A stretch of 64,000 nt of DNA. Source: Anas platyrhynchos. Lineage: Eukaryota; Chordata; Aves; Anseriformes; Anatidae. This document shows positions 33,310 through 44,840 of this stretch, piece by piece (positions within the stretch are counted from its first letter, which is position 1; the number at the start of each line of letters is the position of its first letter). The translations under genes and the position numbers were made by a program. The stretch spans positions 2,732,501 to 2,796,500 of the forward strand of contig NC_092617.1 of NCBI RefSeq assembly GCF_047663525.1, read 5' to 3'. The notes beneath the pieces are model-generated. The model saw nothing but the letters and a program-made list of their open reading frames with translations, did no database searches and was not told the DNA's origin.

Positions 33310-33503
33310 TTCTTTATCTACAGAGAAAGCCTAGTTCTGTAGCTACATGGCACACTTGGTCAAGAATAAAATGAAATAATTAACAGATAGGAAACTTAGA
33401 ATATCATTAATATATGATAATCTTAAGTTTCAGAAAATGATATAAGAGGAAAATAATAAGAAAAGACTGTTGTAACATATTGTCAGAAAAACTTTGAGTC
33501 CTG

Positions 33504-34454
33504 TTAGGACTTTGGTCCATTATTAAGATGAAGAAGCATGTATCCAAAGAGTTTCTGCAAGGCATTCTTGAGCTCCTGGTTCCTCATGCTGTAGATGAGG
33601 GGGTTCATGGCTGAAGGAACCACAGAATATAGAACTGCAACCACGAGGTCCAGGGACTGGGAGGAGATAGAGGGCGGCTTCAGGTAGGCAAACATGGCAG
33701 TGCTGATAAACAGAGAGACCACGGCCAGGTGAGGGAGGCACGTGGAAAAGGCTTTGTGCCGGCCCTGTTCAGAGGGCATCCTCAGCACCACCCTAAAAAT
33801 CTGCACATAGGACAGAACAATGAAAATAAAACAAGTGAATGCTAGAAAGACACTAAGTAAAATAAGCCCAAACTCCCTGAGGAACGACTTTGAACAGGAC
33901 AGCTGGAGGATTTGAGGAAGTTCACAGAAGAACTGATTAAGCTCATTGCCTTGGCAGAGGGGCAAGGAAAATGTACAGGCCGTGTGCAGGACAGCAATGA
34001 GAAAGCCACTGCCCCAGGCAGCTGCTGCCATCTGGGCACAAGCTCTGCTGCCCAAGAGGCTCCCGTAGTGCAGGGGCTTGCAGATGGCAACGTAGCGGTC
34101 ATAGGCCATGATAGTAAGGTTATAATACTCTGCTGATATGCAGAAGAGAAAGAAAAAGACCTGAGCAGCACAGCCTTGATAGGAGATGGCCCTGGTGTCC
34201 CAGAGGGCATTGGCCATGGCTTTGGGCAGAGTGGTGGAGATGGATCCCACATCGAGGATGGCGAGGTTGAGGAGGAAGAAGTACATGGGGGTGTGGAGGC
34301 GGTGGTGGCAGGCTACGGCGCTGAGGATGAGGCCGTTGCCCAGGAGGGCAGCCAGGTAGATGCCCAGGAAGAGCGCGAAGTGCAGGAGCTGCAGCTTGCG
34401 CGTGTCTGCGAATGGCAGCAGGAGGAACTCACTCACTGAGCTGATGTTGGGCAT
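33504..34454 (-). CDS. Olfactory receptor OR4, family 14-like, intact (316 aa)
   Basis: Seven-transmembrane odorant receptor on the minus strand. The start MPNISSVSEF aligns with the paralogs; a splice acceptor (tctatgtccacag) ends at 34462, seven bases before the ATG. LLGN, PMYFF, MAYDRY, KAFSTC and NPLIYS are intact. Distinct residues: FCISAEYYN at the top of TM3, NELNQFFCELPQ in loop 2 where the others have NAVDQFFCEIP, and a tail ending HLNNGPKS. It faces OR5 head to head, 5.5 kb apart, with a CR1 between. Its last 14 residues before the tail (LQKLFGYMLLH) resemble those of the fragment at 6972-7094, suggesting they are close relatives. The ligand is unknown. Confidence 0.95.
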   Translation of the reverse strand: MPNISSVSEFLLLPFADTRKLQLLHFALFLGIYLAALLGNGLILSAVACHHRLHTPMYFFLLNLAILDVGSISTTLPKAMANALWDTRAISYQGCAAQVFFFLFCISAEYYNLTIMAYDRYVAICKPLHYGSLLGSRACAQMAAAAWGSGFLIAVLHTACTFSLPLCQGNELNQFFCELPQILQLSCSKSFLREFGLILLSVFLAFTCFIFIVLSYVQIFRVVLRMPSEQGRHKAFSTCLPHLAVVSLFISTAMFAYLKPPSISSQSLDLVVAVLYSVVPSAMNPLIYSMRNQELKNALQKLFGYMLLHLNNGPKS

Positions 34455-34460
34455 TTGTTG

Positions 34461-35320
34461 ACTGTGGACATAGAACCTTCGAAATGAGAAAGAAATATAT
34501 ATGTATAGACTGTTATGAATAAAGTCTCTGACGAAAATACCCAGTTAAAGCTTTACATTCCCCGTTTCCAAGAGGACCTTTGTCTATCTCCCTGTCTGGA
34601 TCCCTGCTTTGTGCTTGCTGAGTGTCCTGTACACAGCAGCCACCTCTGCCCTTCAGCCCCTCGTGGGAAACCTCTGCTCCACTGCAATGGTTAATGTCGC
34701 TGTGGAGGCACATCTTAACCAGAGGTCACATCCAGGAGGGCTGTTCTGTCCATCCCCTTGTTCCCAGCTGCTGGCAGCTTGCAGCACTCAGCTGGGGGAT
34801 GGATGCACACAGAGGTTGTGCTGAAAAACCACATCCCCTGCCTGCACATCCTAAAGAACAGCTCAGAAAAGCCCTGGTGCAGTCTGTAAGCAGAGAGAGT
34901 AGAAGGGGTATTCTGAGGTTCATCACTAACCTGTTTTTGTCTCAATTCAATGGAATAGGAAACTCAGTCACCCATGCAATTCCAACTACCCCATTAATAT
35001 AGAGCCTGCCCCACAATCAGAGCAGGAAGAGGCAGGCAGAGAGTGCAGAAAGTGCCTTCTATTTGCAGGCAGCCCCTGCACTGCTCTTCCTTTGCCCAAG
35101 CACCTGGGCTCCCTGGGCAGGATGAGTGCAGGGATCGTGCTCAGCACCACAACCCTGGGCAGCCCTTCATGCACTCCCGGCTTCTCATTCCTCCATGACC
35201 AAAAGCTACAATGCCCTCCAGCCAGAGACTTACCGGGTTCAGGGCTGGGAAGTGTTCTCCCCCAGTGAGCTCTGTGCATCCTGCCACTTCTGCCTGCCTT
35301 TAAGCACTCTGTCTCTGCAG
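34461..35320 (-). other. Leader/intron of OR4
   Basis: No gene. A GC-rich part at 34600-34900 gives short frames on both strands without domains. The only supported site is the acceptor next to OR4. Confidence 0.4.
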
Positions 35321-35329
35321 GCAGTGCCC

Positions 35330-36510
35330 CCAGCCCTGCTGCGCTGTGCAGAGGAGCTGCTCCTGGGCACAGCTGTGTCTCAGCACCAGGGCCCTCTTGC
35401 CACGAGCTCTCTCTGTCCCACAAGACCGGCCCAGCTCAGCAGCACAGCACCAGCCCAAGGCACAGGAATCACCCCTCTGCTGACTTGGCTGATGAGCCCA
35501 CGAACCTCAGGCACTCAGAGACAATTGAAGACATCTCTCCAGAGGTCCAAGTCAGAGGCAAGTTTCCTGCAGTGTCCCCCTGAGGGCCAGCACTCACACA
35601 GCCTCCCTTGGAGCTCGTTAGAGCAGAACCCTGGAGGCAGTGAGGACAAGGAGACAAAAGCAATGTAAAGGTGACACTGACGTGTAGGAAAACTGGATGT
35701 GTGTCACCAAGCACAAGGGCCAGGCCTGGACTCCCTACTCAAGGAAGGGAGATCCTTTCTCTTCACACCTTGCTCAGGACTCTTCGTGGGGCAGTAGGAG
35801 ATGGGGATGTACATGGCCAAGTGCAGGAGAATGGTACAACCCCTGCCTGGCTCATGGTTGTAGGCGAGGAGCCAATGAGGTCCTGGTGTTTTAATGGTAA
35901 GCTGTCTCCTCATAGGCCTCAGTGGCAGAGACAACAGCCATAGCCATGGGCACAAAGACCTGGGTCCCTTTTAGACTTTGAGTCTTGCCACAGCGCTTGA
36001 TCCTCTCCACACCTGGCTGCACTAGGGAATCCCAGACATGTACCTCTTTCCCTGTACCTGTATACAATTTTGTGGGGGTTGTCTCACGGAATATGAACTG
36101 AGTCTGATAACTCAGATCTTCTTGGTGTCCATGCTCCTCATAAGGCAGCTCTGTAGGAAGCTGCCCTGTTTTCTGGAGAGGAGGCACCTCTGCTCATATG
36201 GCCTCCCTCGTGGTGCCCAGGCCCTCCTCCTCCTGGGCCCTGCTCACTCGGCAGGGTCTCAGGCTGCCCTGATGTGTGGGGTTTCTCTTCCTCTGGTGCA
36301 GGACTGGCCTCTTCAGTTTGAATAATACAGGAGGAACTAGTATAATACAGAGTTTGAAAAATACAGTTTGATTAATACAGGAGGAACTAGTTGAATGGAG
36401 ATACAGCACAGAATAACTGAAGGGTAGGGGATTGGAGGCTGCCGGATTCCACTTTTTCTGTTCTTCCTTCTCATGTATGCTGTTATTTTGTCTGGAACTG
36501 CATCCTATAT
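35330..36510 (-). promoter_or_regulatory. Module A of OR4: presumed promoter region
   Basis: Inverse copy of 16840-17800 plus the adjoining 16430-16560-like stretch. The CTCF-like word is at 35571-35586 (minus). A local duplication (aatacaggaggaactagt) lies at 36324-36341 and 36374-36391. It is the left arm of an inverted repeat whose right arm is 38238-39115. Confidence 0.5.
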
Positions 36511-36511
36511 A

Positions 36512-38230
36512 GAATACATAGGGCCGCTCCTTGATAGGGAAGGTCTCCTCACAGACAATGACATAGGCAAAGCAGAGACGCTTAACGCCTTCCTTGCCTC
36601 TGTCTTCAATGCCGATGATGGGCTTCGGGACCCAGGGTGCCCTGAACTGGAGGACCGGGACGGCGGGGATGACAAACTCCCAACCGACCCTGAACATGTG
36701 CGGGATTTGCTACTCCACCTGGATCCCTACAAGTCCATGGGTCCAGATGGGATTCATCCCGGGTGCTGAAAGAGCTGGCGGATGTCATGGCGGAACCTCT
36801 CTCAATTATTTTTCAACGATCCTGGGAGTCTGGAGAGGTCCCAGTAGACTGGAAGCTGGCAAATGTTGTGCCGATTTTCAAGAAGGGTCAGAAAGAAGAG
36901 CCTAGCAATTACAGGCCTTTCAGTCTCACGTCAGTGCCTGGTAAAATCATGGAGAAGATGGTTCTCGAACGTATTGAGGCGCACCTGGGGGACAAAGCAG
37001 TCATTGGCCCCAGCCAGCATGGGTTTGTGAAGGGTAGGTCCTGCCTAACTAACCTGATTTCCTTTTAGGATAAGATCACCCATATGGTGGACCAAGGGAA
37101 ACCAGCTGATGTGATTTTTTTGGACTTCAGCAAGGCTTTTGACACAGTTTCCCATAGGATCCTACTGGACAAAATGTCCAGCATACAGCTAAATAAAAAC
37201 ATCATACGATGGGTGAGCAATTGGCTAACGGGCAGGGCCCAAAGGGTTATGGTGAATGGCGCTGCGTCAGGCTGGCGGGCGGTCACCAGTGGGGTCCCTC
37301 AAGGCTCCATTTTAGGGCCGGTCCTTTTCAATATTTTTATAAATGATCTGGATGTAGGAATAGAAGGTATTTTGAGCAAGTTTGCTGGTGACACCAAACT
37401 TGGAGGAGTTGTGGACTCGAATGAGGGTGGAAAGGCCTTGCAGAGGGATCTGGATAGGTTGGAGAGCTGGGCGATCACCAACCATATGAAGTTCAATAAG
37501 AGCAAGTGCCGGGTCCTGCACCTGGGACGGGGAAACCCTGGCTACACGTACAGACTGGGCGATGAGACGCTGGAGAGCAGCCTAGAAGAGAGGGATCTGG
37601 GGGTGGTGGTAGACAGCAAGTTGAATATGAGCCAGCAGTGTGCCCTGGCAGCCAGGAGGGCCAACCGTGTCCTGGGGTGCATCAAGCACGGCATCGCTAG
37701 TAGGTCAAGGGAAGTGATTGTCCCGCTCTACTCTGCGCTGGTGCGGCCCCACCTCGAGTACTGTGTGCAGTTCTGGGCACCACAGTATAAAAAGGACATG
37801 AAAGTGTTGGAGAGTGTCCAGAGGAGGGCTACGAAGATGGTGAAAGGCCTGGAGGGGAAGACGTACGAGGAACGGCTGAGGGCACTGGGCCTGTTCAGCC
37901 TGGAGAAGAGGAGGCTGAGGGGAGACCTCATCGCAGTCTACAACTTCCTCGTAAGGGGGTGTCGAGAGGCAGGAGACCTTTTCTCCATTAACACCAGCGA
38001 CAGGACCCGCGGGATCGGGGTTAAGCTGAGGCAGGGGAAATTTAGGCTTGACGTCAGGAGGGGGTTCTTCACAGAGAGAGTGGTTGCACACTGGAACAGG
38101 CTCCCCAGGGAAGTGGTCACTGCACCGAGCCTGTCTGAATTTAAGAAGAGATTGGACTGTGCACTTAGTCACGTGATCTGAACTTTTGGGTAGACCTGTG
38201 TGGTGTCAAGAGTTGGACTTGATGATCCTA
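36512..38230 (+). mobile_element. CR1 LINE, 5'-truncated, with broken reverse transcriptase
   Basis: Encodes the end of the linker and the reverse transcriptase of CR1 ORF2 through to its stop at 38179-38181 and part of the 3' UTR (gttggacttgatgatcc). Motifs seen: [64 protein letters not shown], then FAGD at 37381-37392 where the catalytic motif is FADD. Lesions: a 1-base loss near 36760, a TAG at 37066-37068, and the Asp-to-Gly change. The endonuclease domain and the terminal repeats are missing. It is the best-preserved LINE in the window and lies between the OR4 and OR5 promoter modules. Confidence 0.92.
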
Positions 38231-38237
38231 GGTTTGC

Positions 38238-39115
38238 TGAGATACCACACGGACAAGTGTCTACAACTAACCACTAAAGAGGTACAGGTCTGGGATTCTC
38301 TAGGCCATCTTGGTTTGGAGAGGAGCAAGGGCTATGACAAGGTTCAAAGTCCTAGCAGGACCCAGGTCTTTGTGTCCATGGCTATGGCTGTTGTCTCTGC
38401 CAGTGACGCCCATGAGGAGACAGCTGACTGTGAAAACACCAGGGCCTCATTGCCTCCTCACACCCACCCATGAACCAGGCAGGGCTCGTACCATTCTCCT
38501 GCACTTGGCCATGCACATCCCCATGTCCTAGTGCCCCACAAAGAGCACTGAGCAACCTGTCAAGGGAAGGGATCCCCCTTCCCAGGCACTTGCGTTCAAG
38601 GCCTGACCCTTGTGCTTGGTGACACACATCCAGTTTTCCTACACATCAGTGTCACTTTCACATTGCCTTTGTCTCCTTGTCCTCACTGCCTCCAGGGTTC
38701 TGCTCTAACGAGCTCCAAGGGAGGCTGTGTCAGTGCTGGCCCTCAGGGGGACACTGCAGGAAACTTGCCTCTGACTTGCACTTCTGGAGAGATGTCTTCA
38801 ATTGTCTCTGAGTGCCTGAGGTTCGTGGGCTCATCAGCCAAGCCCCCAGAGGGGTGATTGCAATGCCTTGGGCTGGTGCTGTGCTGCTGAGCTGGGCCGG
38901 GCTCATGGGACAGAGAAAACACATTTCAGAAAGTCCCATGAAGTAGAGACAGCGCTGTGCCCAGGAGCAGCTCCTCTGCACAGCGCAGCAGGGCTGGGGG
39001 CTCTGACTGAAGCTGGCACAGGGAGAGAAGAGAAGGAGAGAGGGCTTGGAGGCAGCTGGCAGTGGGAGGATGCTGAGAGCTGCCTGCAGGAGAAACCTGC
39101 ACAGCCCTTGACAAG
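38238..39115 (+). promoter_or_regulatory. Module A of OR5: presumed promoter and first noncoding exon
   Basis: Colinear with 17080-17876. CTCF-like word at 38740-38755. It ends acaag|gtaaggg, donor after 39115. Right arm of the inverted repeat with 35330-36510. Confidence 0.5.
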
Positions 39116-39985
39116 GTAAGGGTCTGGCTGCAGGGCCATGCAGCTGCAGTTCCTGGAAGGGTCTCCTGCTGGGTCTTGTTTCTGGGAGGGCAGTGGGCAA
39201 TGCAGTAGGCTTTGAGAGTCCTGCTGGGTTGCAGTGCGAGGTGAGGAAGTCTGGCAGAAGCCCCTTGGAGTGTCATAACCTAGCTACCCTTAGTCAGCCA
39301 AGAGTGTGGTGGCCAAGCATCCTTCAGACACTGCAGGGGATGCAGATTGGATATTGGGATACCCCAGCTTGCGAATATCCAGCTCTGTCTGTGGGGCATC
39401 CTCCTGGTCTTCGTGCTGCTCTCCAGAAGGATGCAGGGCAGCTGGAGTGAAGCCTTGGCACCTCTGGCTAGGAGGGAAGAGCCGAGAACTTGCTCACAAC
39501 CCACAGACAAGGTGAGGCTTCTGTCCAGCTGCACTGGGACTGGGATGTCTCTGCTCTCAACTGTCTTCAGTTTCTTCTCAGGGAAACACCTGTGTGGGAT
39601 GGTCCTGAAGGTCACAGATGGGTTACACAGAGCAGCTAAGAACGGCAGTGTTCAACAGTGGCATCTGAAGCGCTGTTCTGCATTGAGATGCATTGTTTGA
39701 AACAGCACTGCAAATTCCATTGACCTGATCAGTGAACTGAACTAGAGTTTCCCCCATGTTCCTGCTTCCCCCTGCTGTACAACAAGAAGGAGTCTTCTGC
39801 AGCCCACAGCAGCCCCTGCTCCCAGTGCCACTCTCAGCCAGCACCAGCTGCAGCTCAAGCAAGAGAGATGCAGAAAGGTTCAGCTGCATAGACAGGGGTT
39901 GGGCTGGATGGTGCTCCAAAACTTGCAATATGTTTTCCTCAGAGAAGCCTCTTCTAACTTTGTTCTCCCTTCTCGTCTTCAGCAG
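39116..39985 (+). other. Leader/introns of OR5
   Basis: Up to 39410 it follows the OR1/OR2 leader. The acceptor of the second candidate exon is lost in a deletion near 39430, but a donor-like gacaag|gtgagg remains at 39511. The final acceptor (gtcttcagcag) ends at 39985, with a branch-like ttctaac near 39955. No gene. Confidence 0.4.
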
Positions 39986-40008
39986 ACAACTGTGTCCAGA
40001 GTCAGCAA

Positions 40009-40968
40009 ATGCCCAACATCAGCTCAGTGAGCGAGTTCCTCCTGCTGGCATTCGCAGACACGCGCGAGCTGCAGCTCCTGCACTTCGCGCTCTTCCTGGG
40101 CATCTACCTGGCTGCCCTCCTGGGCAACAGCCTCATCCTCAGCGCCGTAGCCTGCCACCACCGCCTCCACACCCCCATGTACTTCTTCCTCCTCAACCTC
40201 GCCCTCCTCGACCTGGGCTGCATCTCCACCACTCTGCCCAAAGCCATGGCCAATGCCCTCTGGGACACCAGGGCCATCTCCTATCAAGGATGTGCTGTTC
40301 AGGTGTTCTTTTTAGTCTTCCTTATTGGTTCAGAGTTTTTTCTTCTCACTGTCATGGCCTATGACCGCTACATTGCCATCTGCAAGCCCCTGCACTACGG
40401 GAGCCTCCTGGGCAGCAGAGCTTGTTCCCAGATGGCAGCAGCTGCCTGGGGCAGTGGCTTTCTTATTGCTGTCCTGCACACAGCCAACACATTTTCCCCA
40501 CCCCTCTGCCAAGGCAATGCTGTGGACCAGTTCTTCTGTGAAATCCCCCACATCCTCAAGCTCTCCTGCTCAAATACCTACCTCACAGAAGTCAAGTTTC
40601 TTCTGGTTAGTGCCTGTTTAGGTGTTGGTTGTTTTGTTTTCATTGTTTTTTCCTATACTCAGATCTTCAGGGCAGTGCTGAGGATGCCCTCTGTGCAGGG
40701 CCGGCACAAAGCCTTTTCCACGTGCCTCCCTCACCTGGCTGTCATCTCCCTGTATCTCAGTACTGCCGTGTTTGCCTACCTGAAGCCCCCCTCCGTCTCC
40801 TTTCCATTCCTGGACCTAGTGGTGGCTGTTTTGTACTCAGCGTTGCCTCCCACAGTGAACCCCATCATCTACAGCATGAGGAATAAGGAGCTCAAGGAGG
40901 CACTGAGGAAGTTGTTGCTATATTCAGTATTTCGACGAAGAAGCCATCTTCTGCTTGTGATTCCCTGA
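40009..40968 (+). CDS. Olfactory receptor OR5, family 14-like, intact (319 aa)
   Basis: Seven-transmembrane odorant receptor. The start MPNISSVSEF aligns with the paralogs and lies 23 bases after a splice acceptor. PMYFF, MAYDRYIAIC (Ile in place of Val), KAFSTC and NPIIYS are present, as are the loop cysteines. Differences: GNS after TM1 instead of GNG, FLIGSEFF in TM3, SYTQIF in TM5 (shared with OR7), SVQGRHK, and a long basic tail RRRSHLLLVIP. No lesion. A poly(A) signal is at 41176-41181. TM5 is closest to that of OR7, while the first third is nearly identical to all copies. The ligand is unknown. Confidence 0.95.
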   Translation: MPNISSVSEFLLLAFADTRELQLLHFALFLGIYLAALLGNSLILSAVACHHRLHTPMYFFLLNLALLDLGCISTTLPKAMANALWDTRAISYQGCAVQVFFLVFLIGSEFFLLTVMAYDRYIAICKPLHYGSLLGSRACSQMAAAAWGSGFLIAVLHTANTFSPPLCQGNAVDQFFCEIPHILKLSCSNTYLTEVKFLLVSACLGVGCFVFIVFSYTQIFRAVLRMPSVQGRHKAFSTCLPHLAVISLYLSTAVFAYLKPPSVSFPFLDLVVAVLYSALPPTVNPIIYSMRNKELKEALRKLLLYSVFRRRSHLLLVIP

Positions 40969-41175
40969 AGTAGAGCTGGAGAAGGCAGAAACATCTTTGT
41001 TCATATATTTCAAAAATTGTTCATCCTTTTCAATATTATTCCAATATGCTAAATATAATTTTTATCATTTTATTTTATAAATTTATGTTATTTTTGTTCT
41101 TCTATCTCCTTCTACCTTTTCTTCTAACCCAAAGACCTCATGTAGAGGTGCTGCTAAGCTCTTTCTAACTAAATA

Positions 41176-41181
41176 AATAAA
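41176..41181 (+). other. Poly(A) signal AATAAA of OR5
   Basis: Overlapping AATAAA words at 41172 and 41176, 208 bases past the stop, comparable in distance to the OR4 and OR6 signals. Confidence 0.5.
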
Positions 41182-41214
41182 GGAACCAGCAGATAGTCAG
41201 TTTCTGTGGATCTC

Positions 41215-42150
41215 ATTTCTCATACACTCTTCTCAGGTACAGCAGTGGTTGTGGGATGAAGATCCCTGCTACAACGTGGTGGAAGGCCCTGGTGTCCTCC
41301 TTTGGGGCTGCCCATTTCTGCCCTGGCAGGCACTCCCTCCCTGCAGCCTTTGAGTCAGGGTCACCACTTCCTTGGACCCACGAACACTGACAGCAGCAGT
41401 GCTGGTCACACTTCTCTTCCACACTGCTGTCTTGTTGCACCACTGAATCAGAAGTGGCCTTCCAGCCAGTGCCCCTAGGAGCATGGCTTTCGAAAGACCC
41501 CCAGCCAGCCCCTGCATGGGGCTCTGCCACCCGCCTGGCCCCAGCCATCTCCAGCACTCTCCTTACTGCTCTCTGATGCACACCAGCACCTCCTCGTGCC
41601 TGCCGGCCAGCACATCTGCTGAGGGCCAGGGCGGCTGCTTCAGGGGCAGGGAGCTCAGCATGGCCCTTGCAGGCCCCTGCCCTGGGCCTGCCTCTGCCCT
41701 TGGGCTCGGCCCCGGCCTTGGCTCTGCTGGCAGGAGCGCTCTTGGCATGCGCTTCCTGGCCTCCCCTCGCCTGTGCACAGCTGCTGCCCACTCAGGCTGC
41801 TGCCACAAACGTGTCCTCACAAGCAGCACCACCCCTTGGGCTGCTTCTGCTGGCCTCCCCCACCACAGTGTCTAAGATTCCTTCTCTCTGCTGGGCCCCA
41901 CTTCCAGCAACAAAATGCATCCCTTGGCTCTCATCGCTGTCTCCCCTGTCCTCTGGGATGGCTTTTCTGTAGTGGGACATGTTTCCATTGGGCCATCTAC
42001 CAGACATTGTAATAAATACTATGAGCAGGACTAGAGGGGTCTTGTTTCCAGCCAGGGGGAGGAAGGGAGGAAAGGGACAATCGGGTTTACTGGACTGGGT
42101 ATATTTAATGGCCTGGCACATCAGACCCACAAATGAATCAGGCTCTACTG
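41215..42150 (+). repeat. Diverged module F (+) and inverted module I
   Basis: 41240-41440 is a diverged F (ggggctgcccatttctgccc, agcctttgagtcagggtcacc). 41640-41900 is the inverse of 24230-24500. Long two-strand frames are due to GC-rich sequence. No gene. Confidence 0.45.
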
Positions 42151-42189
42151 GACACAGCCAATAAAGATATATTTTCTTTATTTTTCACC

Positions 42190-42640
42190 CTGAGTTTTCC
42201 ACAGAAGACCCAAGAGAGACCATGGATGTCCAGGTGTCTACTGAGATTCAGGCTGAATTTCTCAGGATCCAATGGTCATTTCAAATTTATTTTTATTTTA
42301 TTATTTTATTTTATTTTATTTTATTTTATTTTATTTTATTTTATTTTATTTTAATTTATTTTATTTTTATTTAATTTATATTTTCTGAAGGCACCCCTGA
42401 CCTATCTTAGAAAGGGTTTCATGTGCTGCGCTGGGCTGCAGTTATAGGGACAAAGACCACTGCTGGTAGTGGAGGTTTCAGACCAGCACACTCTGCTCTT
42501 CCTCTCGATGAAGGTCTCCAAAGAAGTCACCCTGGATGAATAGCAATAGGAGAATGATGCTGAAAACTGAAATGCAGCAAAATTCAGCCTTTGAAACTAG
42601 AAAAGGTTTTTATTAGTTGCTCTTTGAAATCTTCTTCCTT
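42190..42640 (-). repeat. Module H copy with (TTTTA)n
   Basis: Inverse of 62960-63370: both carry ccatggatgtccag on one side and ggtctccaaagaag on the other of a pentanucleotide run (42287-42375 here). No gene. Confidence 0.75.
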
Positions 42641-42719
42641 AATTACATCTTGCAAGCTGTGCAATTAGCTGCACAAGGCGTGAAGGCTTGAAGATTAAAA
42701 TGGAAGAGATGTTAGGATT

Positions 42720-43380
42720 TTTTTCATTTTAGTGAGTTCCATGGTGTATTTTGATGCTCAGTCTATGAAGCTCAGGTACTGAGAGGTGAATAATGCAACT
42801 GCTAGAGAAAGTAAAGTCAGGAGGAAAAGTTGAAGTGACTTGGAGTATTAATGGGCCCCACTGAGGGCTGTTACTAACAAACGCTCCCCAGGGCCTTGTT
42901 AGGGCAGATAATTGGAGGCCATGGTTACAGGAAGGCAAAGCACTGTGCTGAGAAAAGTCTTGGTTGGTTTTGGTGATGCAAAAGGGCCAAGAGTTGGCCC
43001 CAGCCACTGGAAGGCGAGATCCTGTACAATCACGTCTGGCTCAAGGCTTTTCCTGGGGTCTGTGGGCTGTGGTGGACAGTGGGATGCCATGAGAAGAACA
43101 CTGGTATGACATCTCTGAGGTGCTGCACAGGGTTGAAAGGAATCCATGAGACCCCATTGCAACGAGTATAACATCTCTCCTTATAAGCTCTAGCCAAGAA
43201 GACAAATATCTCAAGGTTCTTAGCACCTTCCCTTTTTACCAGCACCCTCTCCCTTCTCCTCCGCAGGCTTTCCTATTCTGTCCCACACATTGCCCTATTT
43301 TCTTGAAGTCTGCAGACACGCAGCTCTGTACACCACATTGCTCTCATCATTTGCTTTCACCCATGTCTCGTCAGCCCTCA
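42720..43380 (-). repeat. Module E copy
   Basis: Inverse of 21690-22380 and 62420-62840. No gene. Confidence 0.65.
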
Positions 43381-43439
43381 CCAGGTATTCCTTGAAATAC
43401 AAAGCCACGGTCTGATCAGAGGGTGGCCTCTGGCACCAC

Positions 43440-43789
43440 AGAATGACCCTTTGAGTGACATTTCTTCCTCCTCGTGGCCAATGCATAACTTCCAAGGTAC
43501 ACTTCGTGGAAGGTTTTTCTTTCCTGCTCTTTCCTATTACCAAAGCAAGCTCCATCAGGGTGGAAACCACTCTTGAAGTAGGCATCCCAACCCAGCAGGC
43601 TTCTTGTGGCCTGTCAGCCAACCAGACACAAGTCACCTTAGCAGAAGCTTCCAAGCCATGGGCCTGCTGCTGGCCTTGCAGCTTCTTGGCTAGACACAGC
43701 CAAGCCTTGTGCCTCCTGCTGTCCAGTCGTGGACTCAAGCAGAAGGGACAGGACAACCCATCTGGGGGCCTTCTTTCTGCCTGGGTCGT
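43440..43789 (-). repeat. Module B copy, left half (split by LTR)
   Basis: Inverse of 21340-21650. It continues at 44841-45120 after the LTR. Its edge ctgcctgg-gtcgt is the target site. Confidence 0.75.
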
Positions 43790-44840
43790 TTTCGTGGTTC
43801 CGCTTGAGTGGGCAGCCGAGCTCTACCACAGCTGCTCTCTCACTCCCCCTCCTCAAAGAGGAATGGGGAGAAAATATGTGAAAACGGCTCAAGGGTTGAG
43901 ATAAGGACAAGAAAAATCACGCAATAATTATTGTAACAGGCAAAAACAGACTCAGCATAAGAAGATAGTAAGATTTATTGCTCATTACTAACAAGCTAGA
44001 GAAGTGAGAAACAAATGAAAGAAACTAAAAGCACCTTCCCCCCCCATCCACCCTCTTCCACCTCCTCCCCCCCGAGCGGCGCAGGGGAACGGGGGAATAG
44101 GGGTTATGGTCAGTCTGCAACACGTCTTCTAAGCCGCTCCTTCTCAGTCACTCTCGTCCCCTGTGCTGTGGGGTCCCACCCACGGGATACAGTCCTTGAT
44201 GAACTGATCCGGCGTGGGCTTCCAGCAGGCAGCAGCTCTTCCAGAACTGCTCCAGATATGGGTCTGTACCACGGGGTCCATCCCTCAGGAGAAAGCTGCT
44301 CCAACCTGGCTCCCCTACGGGCAGCAGCTCCTGCCAGGTCACCTGCTCCTGCGTGGTCTCCTCTCCACGGGCTACAGGTCCGGCCCGGAATCTGCTCCAG
44401 CAGGGGTCTTCCACAGGCGGCAGCCTCCGTCGGTGCAGGGCCACCTGCTCCACCGTGGTCTCTTCCACGGGCTGCAGCGTGGAACCCTGCTCCACCGTGG
44501 TACTCCATGGGCTGCAGGGGGACATCCTGCTTCACCATGGTCCTCACCACAAGCTGCAGGGGACTTCTGCTCCGGCGCCTGGAGCACCTCTCCCCCTCCT
44601 TCTACACCGACCTTGGTGCTGTTCCTCACTCCTCTCACTCTGCCAGCTGCTGTGTGGCACAGCGTTTTTTTTCCCTGTCTTAAATCTGCTCTCACAGAGG
44701 CGCAAAACAATATCGCTTATTGCTCAGCTCTGGAAAACAGTGGGGACCTTACCAAACATGGGGCAGCTTCTAGATCCTTCTCACAGAAACCACCCCTATG
44801 GCCCCCTGCTACCAAAACCTTGCCCCGTAAACCCACTACA
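43790..44840 (-). mobile_element. Solo LTR, about 1050 bp, with target-site duplication
   Basis: On the minus strand it begins TGTAGTGGG and ends near ACGAAAA. AATAAA is at 43974-43979 (minus). The middle (44200-44560) is an irregular array of short units around gggctgcag and ctccaccgtggt. Five-base flanks gtcgt (43785-43789) and gttgt (44841-44845) differ at one base. Paralogous empty sites, for example near 53400, read gtcct once. The long frames over it are artefacts. Confidence 0.8.
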
